This document shows positions 49,182 through 57,577 of a stretch of DNA of 64,000 nt, in pieces. Under the pieces are notes generated by a model, which was given only the letters and a program-made list of their open reading frames with translations, was not told the origin of the DNA and searched no databases. Numbering within the stretch: position 1 is the first letter of the stretch; every line of letters starts with the position of its first letter. The position numbers were made by a program, and so were the translations under genes. The DNA is from Bacillota bacterium (GTDB taxonomy: Bacteria > Bacillota > Sulfobacillia > JAJZYS01 > JAJYTV01): NCBI GenBank assembly GCA_021793215.1, contig JAJYTE010000007.1:1-64000 (forward strand), given 5' to 3'.

Positions 49182-50717
49182 TTGCTGACTGCGTCGCAGA
49201 TCGAGGAACTCACACTGGATCTCGTGGCGGTCCGCTCCGTGAATGGCACGCCGGGCGAAGCCGCCGTTGTGGATCTCATCGCGTCCCGGCTGGAGGGTAT
49301 GCGCACCGCGCGCCGCGATCTGCGGCTGCACCTCATCCGCTCCGCCCACGACCCCTTGGCCCGACCGACCCTCGTCGCCCACAGCCCTGGGACCGGGCCT
49401 ACGGGAGTGCTGCTGATGGGCCATATCGACACGGTCGGAACGGAGGACTACCTCGAGCTCGAGGAACTCGCGACGCGGCCGCGCGAGCTCACGGCACGCG
49501 CCGCCCAAGGGGCCTTGGGCGAGGAGATGGCCACGGCCGCTCGGTCGGGAGAATGGCTCTTCGGGCGCGGCGTCCTCGACATGAAGTCCGGCGTCGCCGC
49601 AGCGCTTGGGGCGTTCCTCGACCTTGCAGAGACCCAACCGGCAGGAAACCTCCTGTTCGCCGCGACGCCGGACGAGGAGGGTGCTTCGTACGGCGTGACG
49701 GCGCTCAACGAATGGCTGCCGGACTACCTCGCCTCGGAGGGGATCGCTCTCGGGGCCGTCCTGAACACCGACTACACGACCGGGCGACCGGGCGACGGGG
49801 GTGCGATGCACGCCTACGCGGGGAGCACGGGAAAACTGCTTCCTGCCGTCTACGTGCAGGGCGTACCGAGCCACGCTGCGGAGCCGGAGCGCGGTCTCGA
49901 CCCGAACGCGGTCGTCGCCGCGATCACGGGAGAGGTCGCCTACAGCGAGGAGCTGTGCGACGGCTCCGGCGCAGAAACCGCACCGCCGCCTGTGACGCTG
50001 CTGCAGCGCGACGCCAAACCGTTCTACGACGTGCAGAGCGCCCGCAGCGCGGGCGCGTACTACAGCCTCTTCCACCGGCAGCGCACACCGCATGAGCAGA
50101 TGGAGCGCTTCGTCGCCCAGGTGCGGCGCGGCGTAGAGAACTTCGCGGCGCGCACCCGCGGCCTCGGGCTACAAGGTGTGCGGGTGCTCTCCTTCGAGGA
50201 GCTGCGCGCCGAGGCGGACGGGGCCCCCATTCCCGATGTGCAGGGGCTCGATGTGCGCGAGGGGGCGCGCCGCATCGTCGCGGCGCTCGTGGAGCAGGCC
50301 TTCCCCGACCAGCCCATCGTCGTCGCGTACTTCGCGGCCCCGCTCATCCCGAGCGTCGAGAGCGCGCCGTGGGCGGCGCAGGCGGTCGAGACCGCGATCC
50401 GCACCGAGGGCGTGGACTATCGTCTACACCGCCACTACCCGTACATCTCCGACCTCTCGTTCCTGGCGGCCTCCCCGGACTGGGACGATCCGGGGTTCGC
50501 CGCCAACTACCCGCTTGCGGCGACGGGCGCGGAGCGCCAGCTGCCGCCTCGCCTGCAGCTGGCACCCCTGATGCTCGGTCCCTACGGCTTCGGCGCGCAC
50601 CAGCGCGTGGAGCGCGTGCTGCGCCGTCACGCCTTCGAGGTACTGCCGCGCCTCGTGCACCGCGCGGCGCGGGAACTCCTCTCGGCGCAGCCAACAGGGA
50701 AGACCACGGGGAGGTGA
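49182..50717 (+). CDS. M20 family peptidase, RocB-like
   Basis: A zinc-dependent M20 metallopeptidase of the RocB group (Bacillus arginine-utilisation protein). The 511 residues include VNGTPGEAAVVDLIA, the metal motifs LMGHIDTVG and GVLDMKSGVAAALGAFLDLA, and ATPDEEGASYG. TTG at 49182 is chosen because GAGGGTGA lies just upstream; an in-frame ATG at 49098 has no ribosome site. Natural substrate unknown. It is immediately followed by a broken winged-helix gene. Confidence 0.87.
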   Translation: MLTASQIEELTLDLVAVRSVNGTPGEAAVVDLIASRLEGMRTARRDLRLHLIRSAHDPLARPTLVAHSPGTGPTGVLLMGHIDTVGTEDYLELEELATRPRELTARAAQGALGEEMATAARSGEWLFGRGVLDMKSGVAAALGAFLDLAETQPAGNLLFAATPDEEGASYGVTALNEWLPDYLASEGIALGAVLNTDYTTGRPGDGGAMHAYAGSTGKLLPAVYVQGVPSHAAEPERGLDPNAVVAAITGEVAYSEELCDGSGAETAPPPVTLLQRDAKPFYDVQSARSAGAYYSLFHRQRTPHEQMERFVAQVRRGVENFAARTRGLGLQGVRVLSFEELRAEADGAPIPDVQGLDVREGARRIVAALVEQAFPDQPIVVAYFAAPLIPSVESAPWAAQAVETAIRTEGVDYRLHRHYPYISDLSFLAASPDWDDPGFAANYPLAATGAERQLPPRLQLAPLMLGPYGFGAHQRVERVLRRHAFEVLPRLVHRAARELLSAQPTGKTTGR

Positions 50718-50721
50718 ATTG

Positions 50722-51701
50722 GTGCGCGTCCTCGGAGTCCGCGCGCTGAACCGCGCGAGCCTTTGGCGCCAGATGCTGCCCGCGCGCTGTCCGGCGAGGC
50801 GGTCGCGTCGTGAAGGCCACCCTGATGCGCGGCACGCTCCACCTCGTCTCGCACGGCGAGTACCCGGACGTGTGGCGGGCGCTGGAGCCGGTGAGGCGCC
50901 GCACCTTCGCGAGCTTCTTCCCTAGGGAATCGCGCCTGCTCGATGAGGCCCGGCTCGTCGCACTGGTGAAGGAGCGCCTGAGCGCGGCGCCGACCCTGTA
51001 CCGCGACCTGGAAGCGCACCTCGCGCCCCACTTTCCGGACCTCCGCCCGACGAGCCTCTCCTTCGCCGCGAAGTGCCTCGCGCCGATCGTGCAGCTGCCT
51101 TTGTCCGGCCTGCGCGGCCACGCGGGTGCGGCGACCTGCGGCTGGCTGGGGATCGAGGACGCCCAAGAGCCCGCGGGTGATGCCGCGTGGCTCGTGCGAC
51201 GCTACCTCGCCTCCTTCGGACCCGCGAGCGCCCAGGACGTGCAGCAGTGGTCCGGGCTGCCGGCCGCGCATGTGCGCCAGGCGATGGCGGCGGCCCCAGA
51301 TCTCCTGCGCCTGCGCGGCCCGGACGGCGCCGTGGGACATCCAGGGCGCACCGGATGCCGATGTGGACACTCCTGCGCCCCCACGGCTCCTGCCGCGCTG
51401 GGACAACCTGCTGCTCGCCTACAAAGAACGCGCGCACGCACTGCCGGAGCCATACCGCGGGCGCGTGCTCCAGCCCGACGGCAGGGTGCGCCAGACCTTC
51501 CTACTGGACGGTTTCGTCGCCGGGACCTGGGAGAGCGCGGTGCTGGCGGGCGAGGCGACGCTCACCCTCTCCCCGTTCGAGAGCCTGCGGCGCGAGGACG
51601 AGGATGCCTTGACGGCCGAGGCCGCGGACCTGTGCGCATGGCTCCATCCGGGTGCCGAGAGCCACGCATCCGCGATCGCGCGCTCACGTGCGGGCGGCTG
51701 A
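50722..51701 (+). pseudogene. Broken winged-helix (AlkZ/COG3214-like) DNA-binding protein gene
   Basis: Three pieces of one protein lie in three frames. The N-terminus is MRVLGVRALNRASLWRQML (GTG at 50722, after GGGGAGG). The middle, from about 50810, is VKATLMRGTLHLVSHGEYPD onward. The C-terminus, from about 51330, is WDIQGAPDADVD ... LLPRWDNLLLAYKERAHALP. Roughly 50 residues expected between the first two pieces are missing, and a one-base shift near 51331 (GGCGCCGTGGGAC) separates the last two. Intact relatives bind DNA, some acting as crosslink glycosylases. Decay is the simplest reading; assembly error at the second site is possible. Confidence 0.8.
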
Positions 51702-51717
51702 TCCGCATCGCTCCGAT

Positions 51718-51743
51718 GGGAAGCCCGTTCCACAGGGCTTCCC
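51718..51743. terminator. Hairpin before the isochorismatase gene
   Basis: GGGAAGCCC at 51718-51726 pairs perfectly with GGGCTTCCC at 51735-51743 (8-nt loop), between the broken gene and the next start. Confidence 0.7.
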
Positions 51744-51778
51744 AGATTCGCCGAATCCTTCGCGTTGGAGGGATCAAG

Positions 51779-52342
51779 TTGCAAGCACTGCCCAAGCACG
51801 CCTGCCTTCTCGTGATCGATGTGCAGGAAGGCTTCGATGATCCGGCGTGGGGACAAAGGAACAATCCGCAGGCGGAGTCCAACATCTCCGCTCTCCTCGC
51901 CGCTTGGCGCGAAACCCAAAGGCCGGTCGTCATCGTGCAGCACCTCTCGCGAGACCCGGCGTCGCCGCTCGCGCCAAGCGCACCCGGCGCGCGACTCAAG
52001 GCGGTCGCCATGCCGAGGCCCGGCGAGGTCCACATCACGAAGCACGTGAACAGCGCCTTCATCGGCACGGACCTCGAGAACCTCTTGCATGAGAGAGGCT
52101 GGGACGTCCTCGTCATCGCGGGCCTGACGACCCCCCACTGCTGCAGCACCACAGCGCGCATGGCCGGGAACCTCGGCTTCTCCACGTACGCTGCGGGCGA
52201 CGCCATGGCGGCGTTCGACCTCACGGGACCGGATGGCAGAGTTGTCCCCGCAGAAACAGTCCACGCGGTCGAACTCGCGAGCCTGCACGGAGAGTTCGCG
52301 ACCGTCCTCGACACCGCGGAGATCTTGCGATGCCTCGGCTAG
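51779..52342 (+). CDS. Isochorismatase-family cysteine hydrolase
   Basis: A 187-residue hydrolase of the isochorismatase/nicotinamidase fold. The catalytic Asp is in LLVIDVQEGFDD, the Lys in HITKHVNSAF and the nucleophilic Cys in GLTTPHCCSTTARM. TTG at 51779 follows GGAGGG by six bases; upstream in-frame codons are non-conserved. Possible substrates include amides or ureido compounds; the true one cannot be read from sequence. Confidence 0.9.
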   Translation: MQALPKHACLLVIDVQEGFDDPAWGQRNNPQAESNISALLAAWRETQRPVVIVQHLSRDPASPLAPSAPGARLKAVAMPRPGEVHITKHVNSAFIGTDLENLLHERGWDVLVIAGLTTPHCCSTTARMAGNLGFSTYAAGDAMAAFDLTGPDGRVVPAETVHAVELASLHGEFATVLDTAEILRCLG

Positions 52343-52506
52343 AAGCTCGGCAGGAGACCCGGGCAGCAGGGGCCAATCGATCTCATCATCTGTGACGCCA
52401 TTGGGCGACGTTGCGCGTCCATCCGCCTCCTGCAGTAGCGACGATCCGTCGCCGAGCGGCGGGTCCTCGAAGACCACGAGTCCAGGGACGCGATGCGCGT
52501 TGAGGC

Positions 52507-52531
52507 ACCGGGTGGGACAGTCCCACCCGGT
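52507..52531. terminator. Bidirectional hairpin between convergent genes
   Basis: ACCGGGTGGGA at 52507-52517 pairs perfectly with TCCCACCCGGT at 52521-52531 around CAG. It lies in the 274-base gap between the isochorismatase-family gene and efp; no gene is seen in that gap. Confidence 0.8.
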
Positions 52532-52616
52532 ATGCATGTCGCCAGAGCAGGCGACTTCGGGAGCGGGTCCTTTTCTGACTGGCCCAATGGCCGCTTCGAG
52601 CCTGCGACGGGGCTTG

Positions 52617-53174
52617 TCAGGCCCTCGAAAGGTACTCGCCCGACCGCGTGTCGATGATCAGTCGGTCTCCGTTCTCGATGAAGAGCGGCACGCGTACGAC
52701 GTAGCCCGTCTCAAGCTTCGCCGTCTTGGTGCCGCCGGTGGCGGTGTCGCCCTTGAGGCCCGGGTCGGTGTCGACGACCTCCAGCACCACGGAATTCGGT
52801 AGGTCGACTCCGATCGTCACACCCTGGAACTGCATGAGTCCGATGACCATGTTCTCCTTGAGGAAGTTCAGCGCATCGCCGAGTTCTGCGCGCGTCAGGG
52901 CGACCTGCTCGAACGTCTCGCTGTCCATGAAGGCGTACTCGTCGCCGTTCACGTACAGGAACTGCATGTCCTTGCGCTCGATGTGCGCCCTCGCCACCTT
53001 CTCACCGGCGTTGAAGGTGCGCTCGACGACAGCACCGGTCTTCGCGTTGCGCAGCTTGGTGCGGACGAACGCGGAGCCCTTCCCGGGCTTGACGTGCTGG
53101 AACTCGATGACCGAGAAGACGTTGCCGTCCAACTCGATCGTGACGCCGTTGCGAAAGTCGTTCGAAGAGATCAA
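52617..53174 (-). CDS. efp: Translation elongation factor P
   Basis: EF-P rescues ribosomes stalled at polyproline. The 185 residues have all three OB-like domains: [20 protein letters not shown], then [20 protein letters not shown] with the exposed loop lysine (PGKG), and [23 protein letters not shown] at 53174 overlaps the pepQ stop by four bases. Confidence 0.97.
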   Translation of the reverse strand: MISSNDFRNGVTIELDGNVFSVIEFQHVKPGKGSAFVRTKLRNAKTGAVVERTFNAGEKVARAHIERKDMQFLYVNGDEYAFMDSETFEQVALTRAELGDALNFLKENMVIGLMQFQGVTIGVDLPNSVVLEVVDTDPGLKGDTATGGTKTAKLETGYVVRVPLFIENGDRLIIDTRSGEYLSRA

Positions 53175-54274
53175 AGCAATCCCCCACCTCGCCAGTTTGC
53201 GGATCCTTCGCCACCGAACGAGCGCAGCGCCTTCGGGGAAGGCGTCAGCACCTCGCAGCCATCCTCGGTCACGAGCACCGTGTCCTCGATGCGGATGCCG
53301 CCGGTCCCCGGCAGGTAGATGCCGGGCTCGACGGTGACGATCATCCCCGCCGAGAGCACGCCCTCTGCGCGAGCTCCCAGCAGCGGACGTTCGTGGATCT
53401 CCAGCCCGACGCCGTGGCCCGTGCCGTGGCCGAAGTGCGCACCGTAGCCGGCGCGCTCGATCACGCCGCGCGCGGCTGCGTCCACGCTCTGGCAGGTGGC
53501 GCCGCTGCGCACCGCCCGGACTCCCGCCTCCTGCGCCTGCCGCACGACTTCGTACGCGCGCTGCAGTCCCGCCTGCGGCTCCCCGAGGGCCACGGTGCGG
53601 GTGATATCGGAATTGTATCCAAGGAAGCGGCAGCCCACGTCGAAGGTGACGAGTTCGCCGATCCCGAGGGGCCTTTGGCTCGCGTAGCCATGCGGCAGCG
53701 AGCCGCGGGAACCGGAGGCCACGATGAAGTCGAAGGCTGGGCCCTCTGCCCCAAGCTCGCGCATGCGGGCGTCGAGCCAGACGGCCGCCTCCTCCTCCGT
53801 CATCCCTGGACGCAGGCGCAAGAACAATTCCTCAAGCCCCTGCACTGCGATCTGGCAGGCGTGGCGGACGGCTGCCTGCTCGTCCGAATCCTTCACGGCC
53901 CGGATCTCCTCCACGGCTCCGAGGACCGGAGCGAGCTCCACGGGAAGCTCCGCGAGCCGCTGGTACTCCGAGTAGTAGACCCGATCGGCCTCGAAGCCCC
54001 AGCGTTGCCCGCCGAGCAGGCGCATCTGCTGGCCGACCGTCTCCTCAATCTTGCCGGAGTACTCCACGGCCCGCGCACCCTGCGCCTGCTCCTGGGCGGT
54101 CTCAATGTAGCGGCTGTCTGTGACCACCGCAGCCTCCGAGCCGCCAACGAGTAGGGCGCCCTCGCCGCTGAAGCCGGTCAGGTAGCGAACGTTGGCGTCA
54201 AAACTGATCAGCATGCCGTCTAGCCGCTCCGCCTCCATCCGCCGCCGCAGCGCCGCGAGGCGTTCGCTCCTGAT
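53171..54274 (-). CDS. pepQ: Xaa-Pro dipeptidase/aminopeptidase (M24B)
   Basis: Metalloaminopeptidase cleaving Xaa-Pro bonds (YqhT type). Metal ligands are readable: [17 protein letters not shown] (two Asp), [15 protein letters not shown] (His), EPGIYLPG (Glu) and IRIEDTV (Glu). The frame is closed by the aroQ stop at 54296, and the first ATG, at 54238, would cut off the family N-terminus. Starting at ATC 54274 gives [20 protein letters not shown], the expected length. ACG at 54283 is closer to the ribosome site. The order aroQ-pepQ-efp is the Bacillus order. Confidence 0.94.
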   Translation of the reverse strand: MRSERLAALRRRMEAERLDGMLISFDANVRYLTGFSGEGALLVGGSEAAVVTDSRYIETAQEQAQGARAVEYSGKIEETVGQQMRLLGGQRWGFEADRVYYSEYQRLAELPVELAPVLGAVEEIRAVKDSDEQAAVRHACQIAVQGLEELFLRLRPGMTEEEAAVWLDARMRELGAEGPAFDFIVASGSRGSLPHGYASQRPLGIGELVTFDVGCRFLGYNSDITRTVALGEPQAGLQRAYEVVRQAQEAGVRAVRSGATCQSVDAAARGVIERAGYGAHFGHGTGHGVGLEIHERPLLGARAEGVLSAGMIVTVEPGIYLPGTGGIRIEDTVLVTEDGCEVLTPSPKALRSFGGEGSANWRGGGLL

Positions 54275-54295
54275 GCCTGGCGTGAAAACTCCCCC

Positions 54296-54736
54296 TTACT
54301 TCTGACCGCTGCCACGTCGTGCGAACGCCGCGAGCGCCAGCTCGTACGAGAGCGCCCCGAAGCCCGCGATCCGACCGATGCATACGGCCGCCACGACAGA
54401 GCGGTGGCGGAAGCGCTCACGCGCCTCCGGAAGGCTAAGGTGCACCTCGATCACCGGCAGCCCGACGGCTGCGATCGCATCCCGCAGGGCGTAGGAGTAG
54501 TGCGTGAAGGCGCCGGGGTTCAGGATCACGCCGTCGACGCTGCGGCGCTCCCGCTGCAGCGCATCGATCAGTCCGCCCTCGGAGTTCTCCTGCCCGAACG
54601 AGATCTCGATGCCCAGTTCCACCGCGCGGGTCCGCAGGCCCGCCGCGATCGAGTCCCACGTCTCGCTCCCATAGACCGACGGCTCGCGCTCACCGAGGAG
54701 GTTGAGGCTCGGCCCATTCAGCACCAGCAGGCGCAC
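54296..54736 (-). CDS. aroQ: Type II 3-dehydroquinate dehydratase
   Basis: Third step of the shikimate pathway. The 146 residues contain LNGPSLNLLGEREPSVYGSE, LNPGAFTHYSYALRDAI and VIEVHLSLPEARERFRHRSV. The normally invariant Asn of NGPNLN is Ser here, while the catalytic Arg, Tyr, His and second Arg appear intact. ATG at 54736. Confidence 0.93.
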   Translation of the reverse strand: MRLLVLNGPSLNLLGEREPSVYGSETWDSIAAGLRTRAVELGIEISFGQENSEGGLIDALQRERRSVDGVILNPGAFTHYSYALRDAIAAVGLPVIEVHLSLPEARERFRHRSVVAAVCIGRIAGFGALSYELALAAFARRGSGQK

Positions 54737-54775
54737 GGCAGACCCTCCCGAGGGATTGTAGCATGGGGCGCTTCC

Positions 54776-55381
54776 CTACTTCGCAGCCGCCGATTGGAAG
54801 GTGCTCCAAAGGTTCGACTCCGACTGCACGCCCCCGAGGCCGGCGACGAACTTCCCGCTGGCGTCGAAGAACGCGAACGACGGGTAGTTCACGACGCCCA
54901 TCTTCGTCGTGTACGTGAGGTGCGGGTCAAAGTACAGGGGGTAGTTGAGGTTGAAGTCCTTCTCGTACTTGCGCAGCGCCGCGAGGCTGTCGCTCTGCTC
55001 CTTGGCCTTGGGCGGCTGGAAGTGGCTTCCGTCCTTCCCGGCGTAGGGATTCCCGAGCGGCCCTGGGACCCCTTGTCCGAGCTGCAGGTTGGCCTGAACG
55101 CCGAGTACCTGTCCTCCCGCCTTCTTCACCTTGGTGGTGAACTGCGGCAGGACCCACTTCGCGTCGTAGGCGCAGTACGGGCACCACGTGGCGAAGAAGA
55201 CGATGACCGTGGGCTTGCCGGAGAGCACGACGTTGACCTGCTTGCCGCTCGTCGACACGAGCGGCACGCTCACCGGCGGGGTCGAGATCTGGACGCCGTA
55301 GGCGATCGCGAGACCGATGACGAGTGCCGCAGCGATGCCGATCACAAAGTAGCGTAGGGTCTTCGGCTGGGACCGTCCCAT
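54776..55381 (-). CDS. Membrane-anchored thioredoxin-like protein
   Basis: A 201-residue TlpA/ResA-like thiol-disulfide protein. It has an N-terminal anchor helix (~10-28) and a thioredoxin fold with the active site TWCPYCAYDAKW and the cis-proline region VVNYPSFAFFDASGKF. An insertion of about 45 residues between beta strands carries Gln- and Lys-rich sequence. ATG at 55381 follows AAGAGGTG. It probably acts outside the membrane in protein reduction or cytochrome maturation; the partner is unknown. Confidence 0.85.
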   Translation of the reverse strand: MGRSQPKTLRYFVIGIAAALVIGLAIAYGVQISTPPVSVPLVSTSGKQVNVVLSGKPTVIVFFATWCPYCAYDAKWVLPQFTTKVKKAGGQVLGVQANLQLGQGVPGPLGNPYAGKDGSHFQPPKAKEQSDSLAALRKYEKDFNLNYPLYFDPHLTYTTKMGVVNYPSFAFFDASGKFVAGLGGVQSESNLWSTFQSAAAK

Positions 55382-55462
55382 GGCACACCTCTTCCTTGGC
55401 GTCGTGAAGTTCTCGTCGGACGCAGGCGATCCCTGTTTGCCCGACTGGTTAAACCCACATGA

Positions 55463-55468
55463 TACAAT
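55463..55468 (+). promoter_or_regulatory. Candidate -10 box of the pentose-phosphate operon
   Basis: TACAAT lies in the most A/T-rich part of the tkt upstream region, about 80 bases before the start. The nearest -35-like element (TTGCCC at 55437) is 20 bases away, longer than ideal. Confidence 0.35.
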
Positions 55469-55545
55469 TTACGGTGTCGGTGACATCAGGACCAGCCCGA
55501 AGGCGCCTTCCCAACCAGAAAACCCAGAAGGGGCGGTCGATTCAC

Positions 55546-57555
55546 GTGACTAGGCTAGTATCCGCCACAAGGGGCTCCGCGTTCAACGCCCTCGACCTGC
55601 GCGCCGTCAACACCCTGCGGGCGCTGGCGATTGACGAGGTGGAGGCGGCGAATTCCGGTCATCCCGGGCTGCCGCTCGGCGCGGCGCCGATGGCTTACGT
55701 ACTTTTCTCCCGCCACCTACGGTTCGACCCGCAGAATCCCGAGTGGCCCGACAGGGACCGCTTCGTACTCTCCGCCGGCCACGGTTCGGCGCTCCTCTAC
55801 GCGCTCTTGCACGTGTTCGGCTACGACCTGCCGCTCTCCGAACTCCGGCGGTTCCGCCAGTGGGGCAGCAAGACTCCAGGTCACCCCGAGCGGGGCGTGA
55901 CGCCGGGCGTGGAGGTGACGACCGGCCCCCTCGGCCAGGGGATCGCGAACGCCGTCGGCATGGCGCTCGCGACGCAGCATCTCGCCGCGCGGTTCAACCG
56001 CGAGGGAGCCGCGGTGGTGAACCACCGCACGTTCGCCATCTGCTCCGACGGCGACCTGATGGAGGGCATCTCCCACGAGGCCGCCTCGTTCGCTGGACAC
56101 CTGCGTCTCCCGGGACTCGTGGTCCTCTACGATGACAACCGCATCTCGATCGAGGGCTCGACCGACCTCGCGTTCACCGACGACTCGACGAAGCGCTTCG
56201 CCGCCTACGGCTGGCACACGGAGATGGTGGAGGACGGCAACGACCTCGAGGCGATCGACGCCGCGGTTCGGTCGGCGCTCGCGCAGGACCGTCCCGCCTT
56301 CGTGCGGGTGCGCACGCACATTGGCTTCGCGAGTCCCAAGCAGGATACCGCCGCTGCCCACGGCGCAGCGCTCGGCCCCGAGGCGACGCGGGAGACGAAG
56401 CGTGCCCTGGGTGTTCCGGAGGATCCCGCCTTCCTGGTTCCAGGGGACGTGGGCGAGATCGCCGGGAAGCAGCGCGAGGCCGGCAGGGCCCTTTCGGCCG
56501 CATGGGAAAAGGAGGTCACCCGCCTGGCCGAGCTGGACCCAGAACTCCACGCGGAGTTCGAGGCGCGGCGCAGGGGCGAGTTGCCGCAGGACCTCGCGGC
56601 CCGCATCTCGACGTTCAAGCCGGGAGAGCAGATGGCGACGCGAAACGCTTCCGGAGCTGTGCTCCAGGAGCTCGCGCAGGCGCTGCCCTCGCTGTTCGGC
56701 GGCTCCGCCGACCTCGCCCCCTCGACCGAGACGAACCTCAAGGGGCTCGGAAGCGTCGCACCTGGAGACTACGCCGGCCGAAACATCCACTTCGGCGTGC
56801 GCGAGCACGCGATGGCCGCAGCGATGAACGGCATGGCTGCCCACGGGATGGTGCGGCCCTTCGGCGGCACCTTCCTGATCTTCTCCGACTACATGCGCCC
56901 TTCCGTGCGGCTCGCAGCGCTGATGGAGCTGCCGGTGACGTACGTCTACACGCACGACTCGATCGGGCTCGGCGAGGACGGCCCGACCCATCAACCGGTG
57001 GAGCAGATCTCGTCTCTCGAGCTGATCCCGAACCTCCATCTCGTCCGCCCGGCCGACGCCAACGAGACCCGCCTCGCGTGGCTCTACGCGGCGCAGGCCC
57101 GGTCCCACCCCACCGCACTCGCGCTGAGCAGGCAGAAGCTGCCTGTGCTCTCCGGCGTGCCGGAGGACGCGGTGCGCCGCGGCGTCTACGCGCTGCGCGA
57201 ACCCAGCCGCCAGGCGCAGGTCGGCCTCGTGGCATCGGGCAGCGAAGTGAGCATCGCGCTGGAGGCGGCCGACATCCTCTCGCAGGAGGGCATCGCGGCG
57301 CGCGTCCTCAGCGCCCCCTGCCTCAAGGCCTTCCTCGCACGCCCCGCGGACGAGCGAAGCTCCGTCCTGCCGCAGAGCCTGCCGCACGTGGCGGTCGTGG
57401 CCGGCGACGCCGCGGCGTACCTAGCCCTACTCGGAGGAAGGCGCGCCGCCGTGGACCTCGAGCACTTCGGCGCGTCCGCGCCCGCCGAGCGCCTCTACCA
57501 GGAGTTCGGCATCACGCCCCAGGCAGTGGCCGCGGCCGCCAGGGCGCTGCTCTAG
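55546..57555 (+). CDS. tkt: Transketolase
   Basis: Thiamine-diphosphate enzyme of the pentose phosphate pathway. The 669 residues match the family: [49 protein letters not shown], a [14 protein letters not shown] segment and [16 protein letters not shown] at 55546 follows AAGGGGCGG; the frame is open further upstream but those residues are not conserved. First gene of an operon tkt-talpgi-gnd-zwf-pgl. Confidence 0.96.
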   Translation: MTRLVSATRGSAFNALDLRAVNTLRALAIDEVEAANSGHPGLPLGAAPMAYVLFSRHLRFDPQNPEWPDRDRFVLSAGHGSALLYALLHVFGYDLPLSELRRFRQWGSKTPGHPERGVTPGVEVTTGPLGQGIANAVGMALATQHLAARFNREGAAVVNHRTFAICSDGDLMEGISHEAASFAGHLRLPGLVVLYDDNRISIEGSTDLAFTDDSTKRFAAYGWHTEMVEDGNDLEAIDAAVRSALAQDRPAFVRVRTHIGFASPKQDTAAAHGAALGPEATRETKRALGVPEDPAFLVPGDVGEIAGKQREAGRALSAAWEKEVTRLAELDPELHAEFEARRRGELPQDLAARISTFKPGEQMATRNASGAVLQELAQALPSLFGGSADLAPSTETNLKGLGSVAPGDYAGRNIHFGVREHAMAAAMNGMAAHGMVRPFGGTFLIFSDYMRPSVRLAALMELPVTYVYTHDSIGLGEDGPTHQPVEQISSLELIPNLHLVRPADANETRLAWLYAAQARSHPTALALSRQKLPVLSGVPEDAVRRGVYALREPSRQAQVGLVASGSEVSIALEAADILSQEGIAARVLSAPCLKAFLARPADERSSVLPQSLPHVAVVAGDAAAYLALLGGRRAAVDLEHFGASAPAERLYQEFGITPQAVAAAARALL

Positions 57556-57577
57556 ACGACCGAAAGGGGGATTCCAC

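Noticed and set aside
50810-52342. One 510-residue fusion of a DNA-binding protein and an isochorismatase
   Set aside because: The middle is out-of-frame sequence; a hairpin and a ribosome site with TTG at 51779 separate two genes.
51419-52537. Minus-strand gene opposite the isochorismatase-family gene
   Set aside because: No family motifs; plus-strand triad Asp-Lys-Cys is complete.
55717-57387. 556-codon frame antisense to tkt, and a 697-codon frame antisense to the tal-pgi fusion
   Set aside because: Same compositional effect; the plus-strand proteins carry full family motifs over the whole length.
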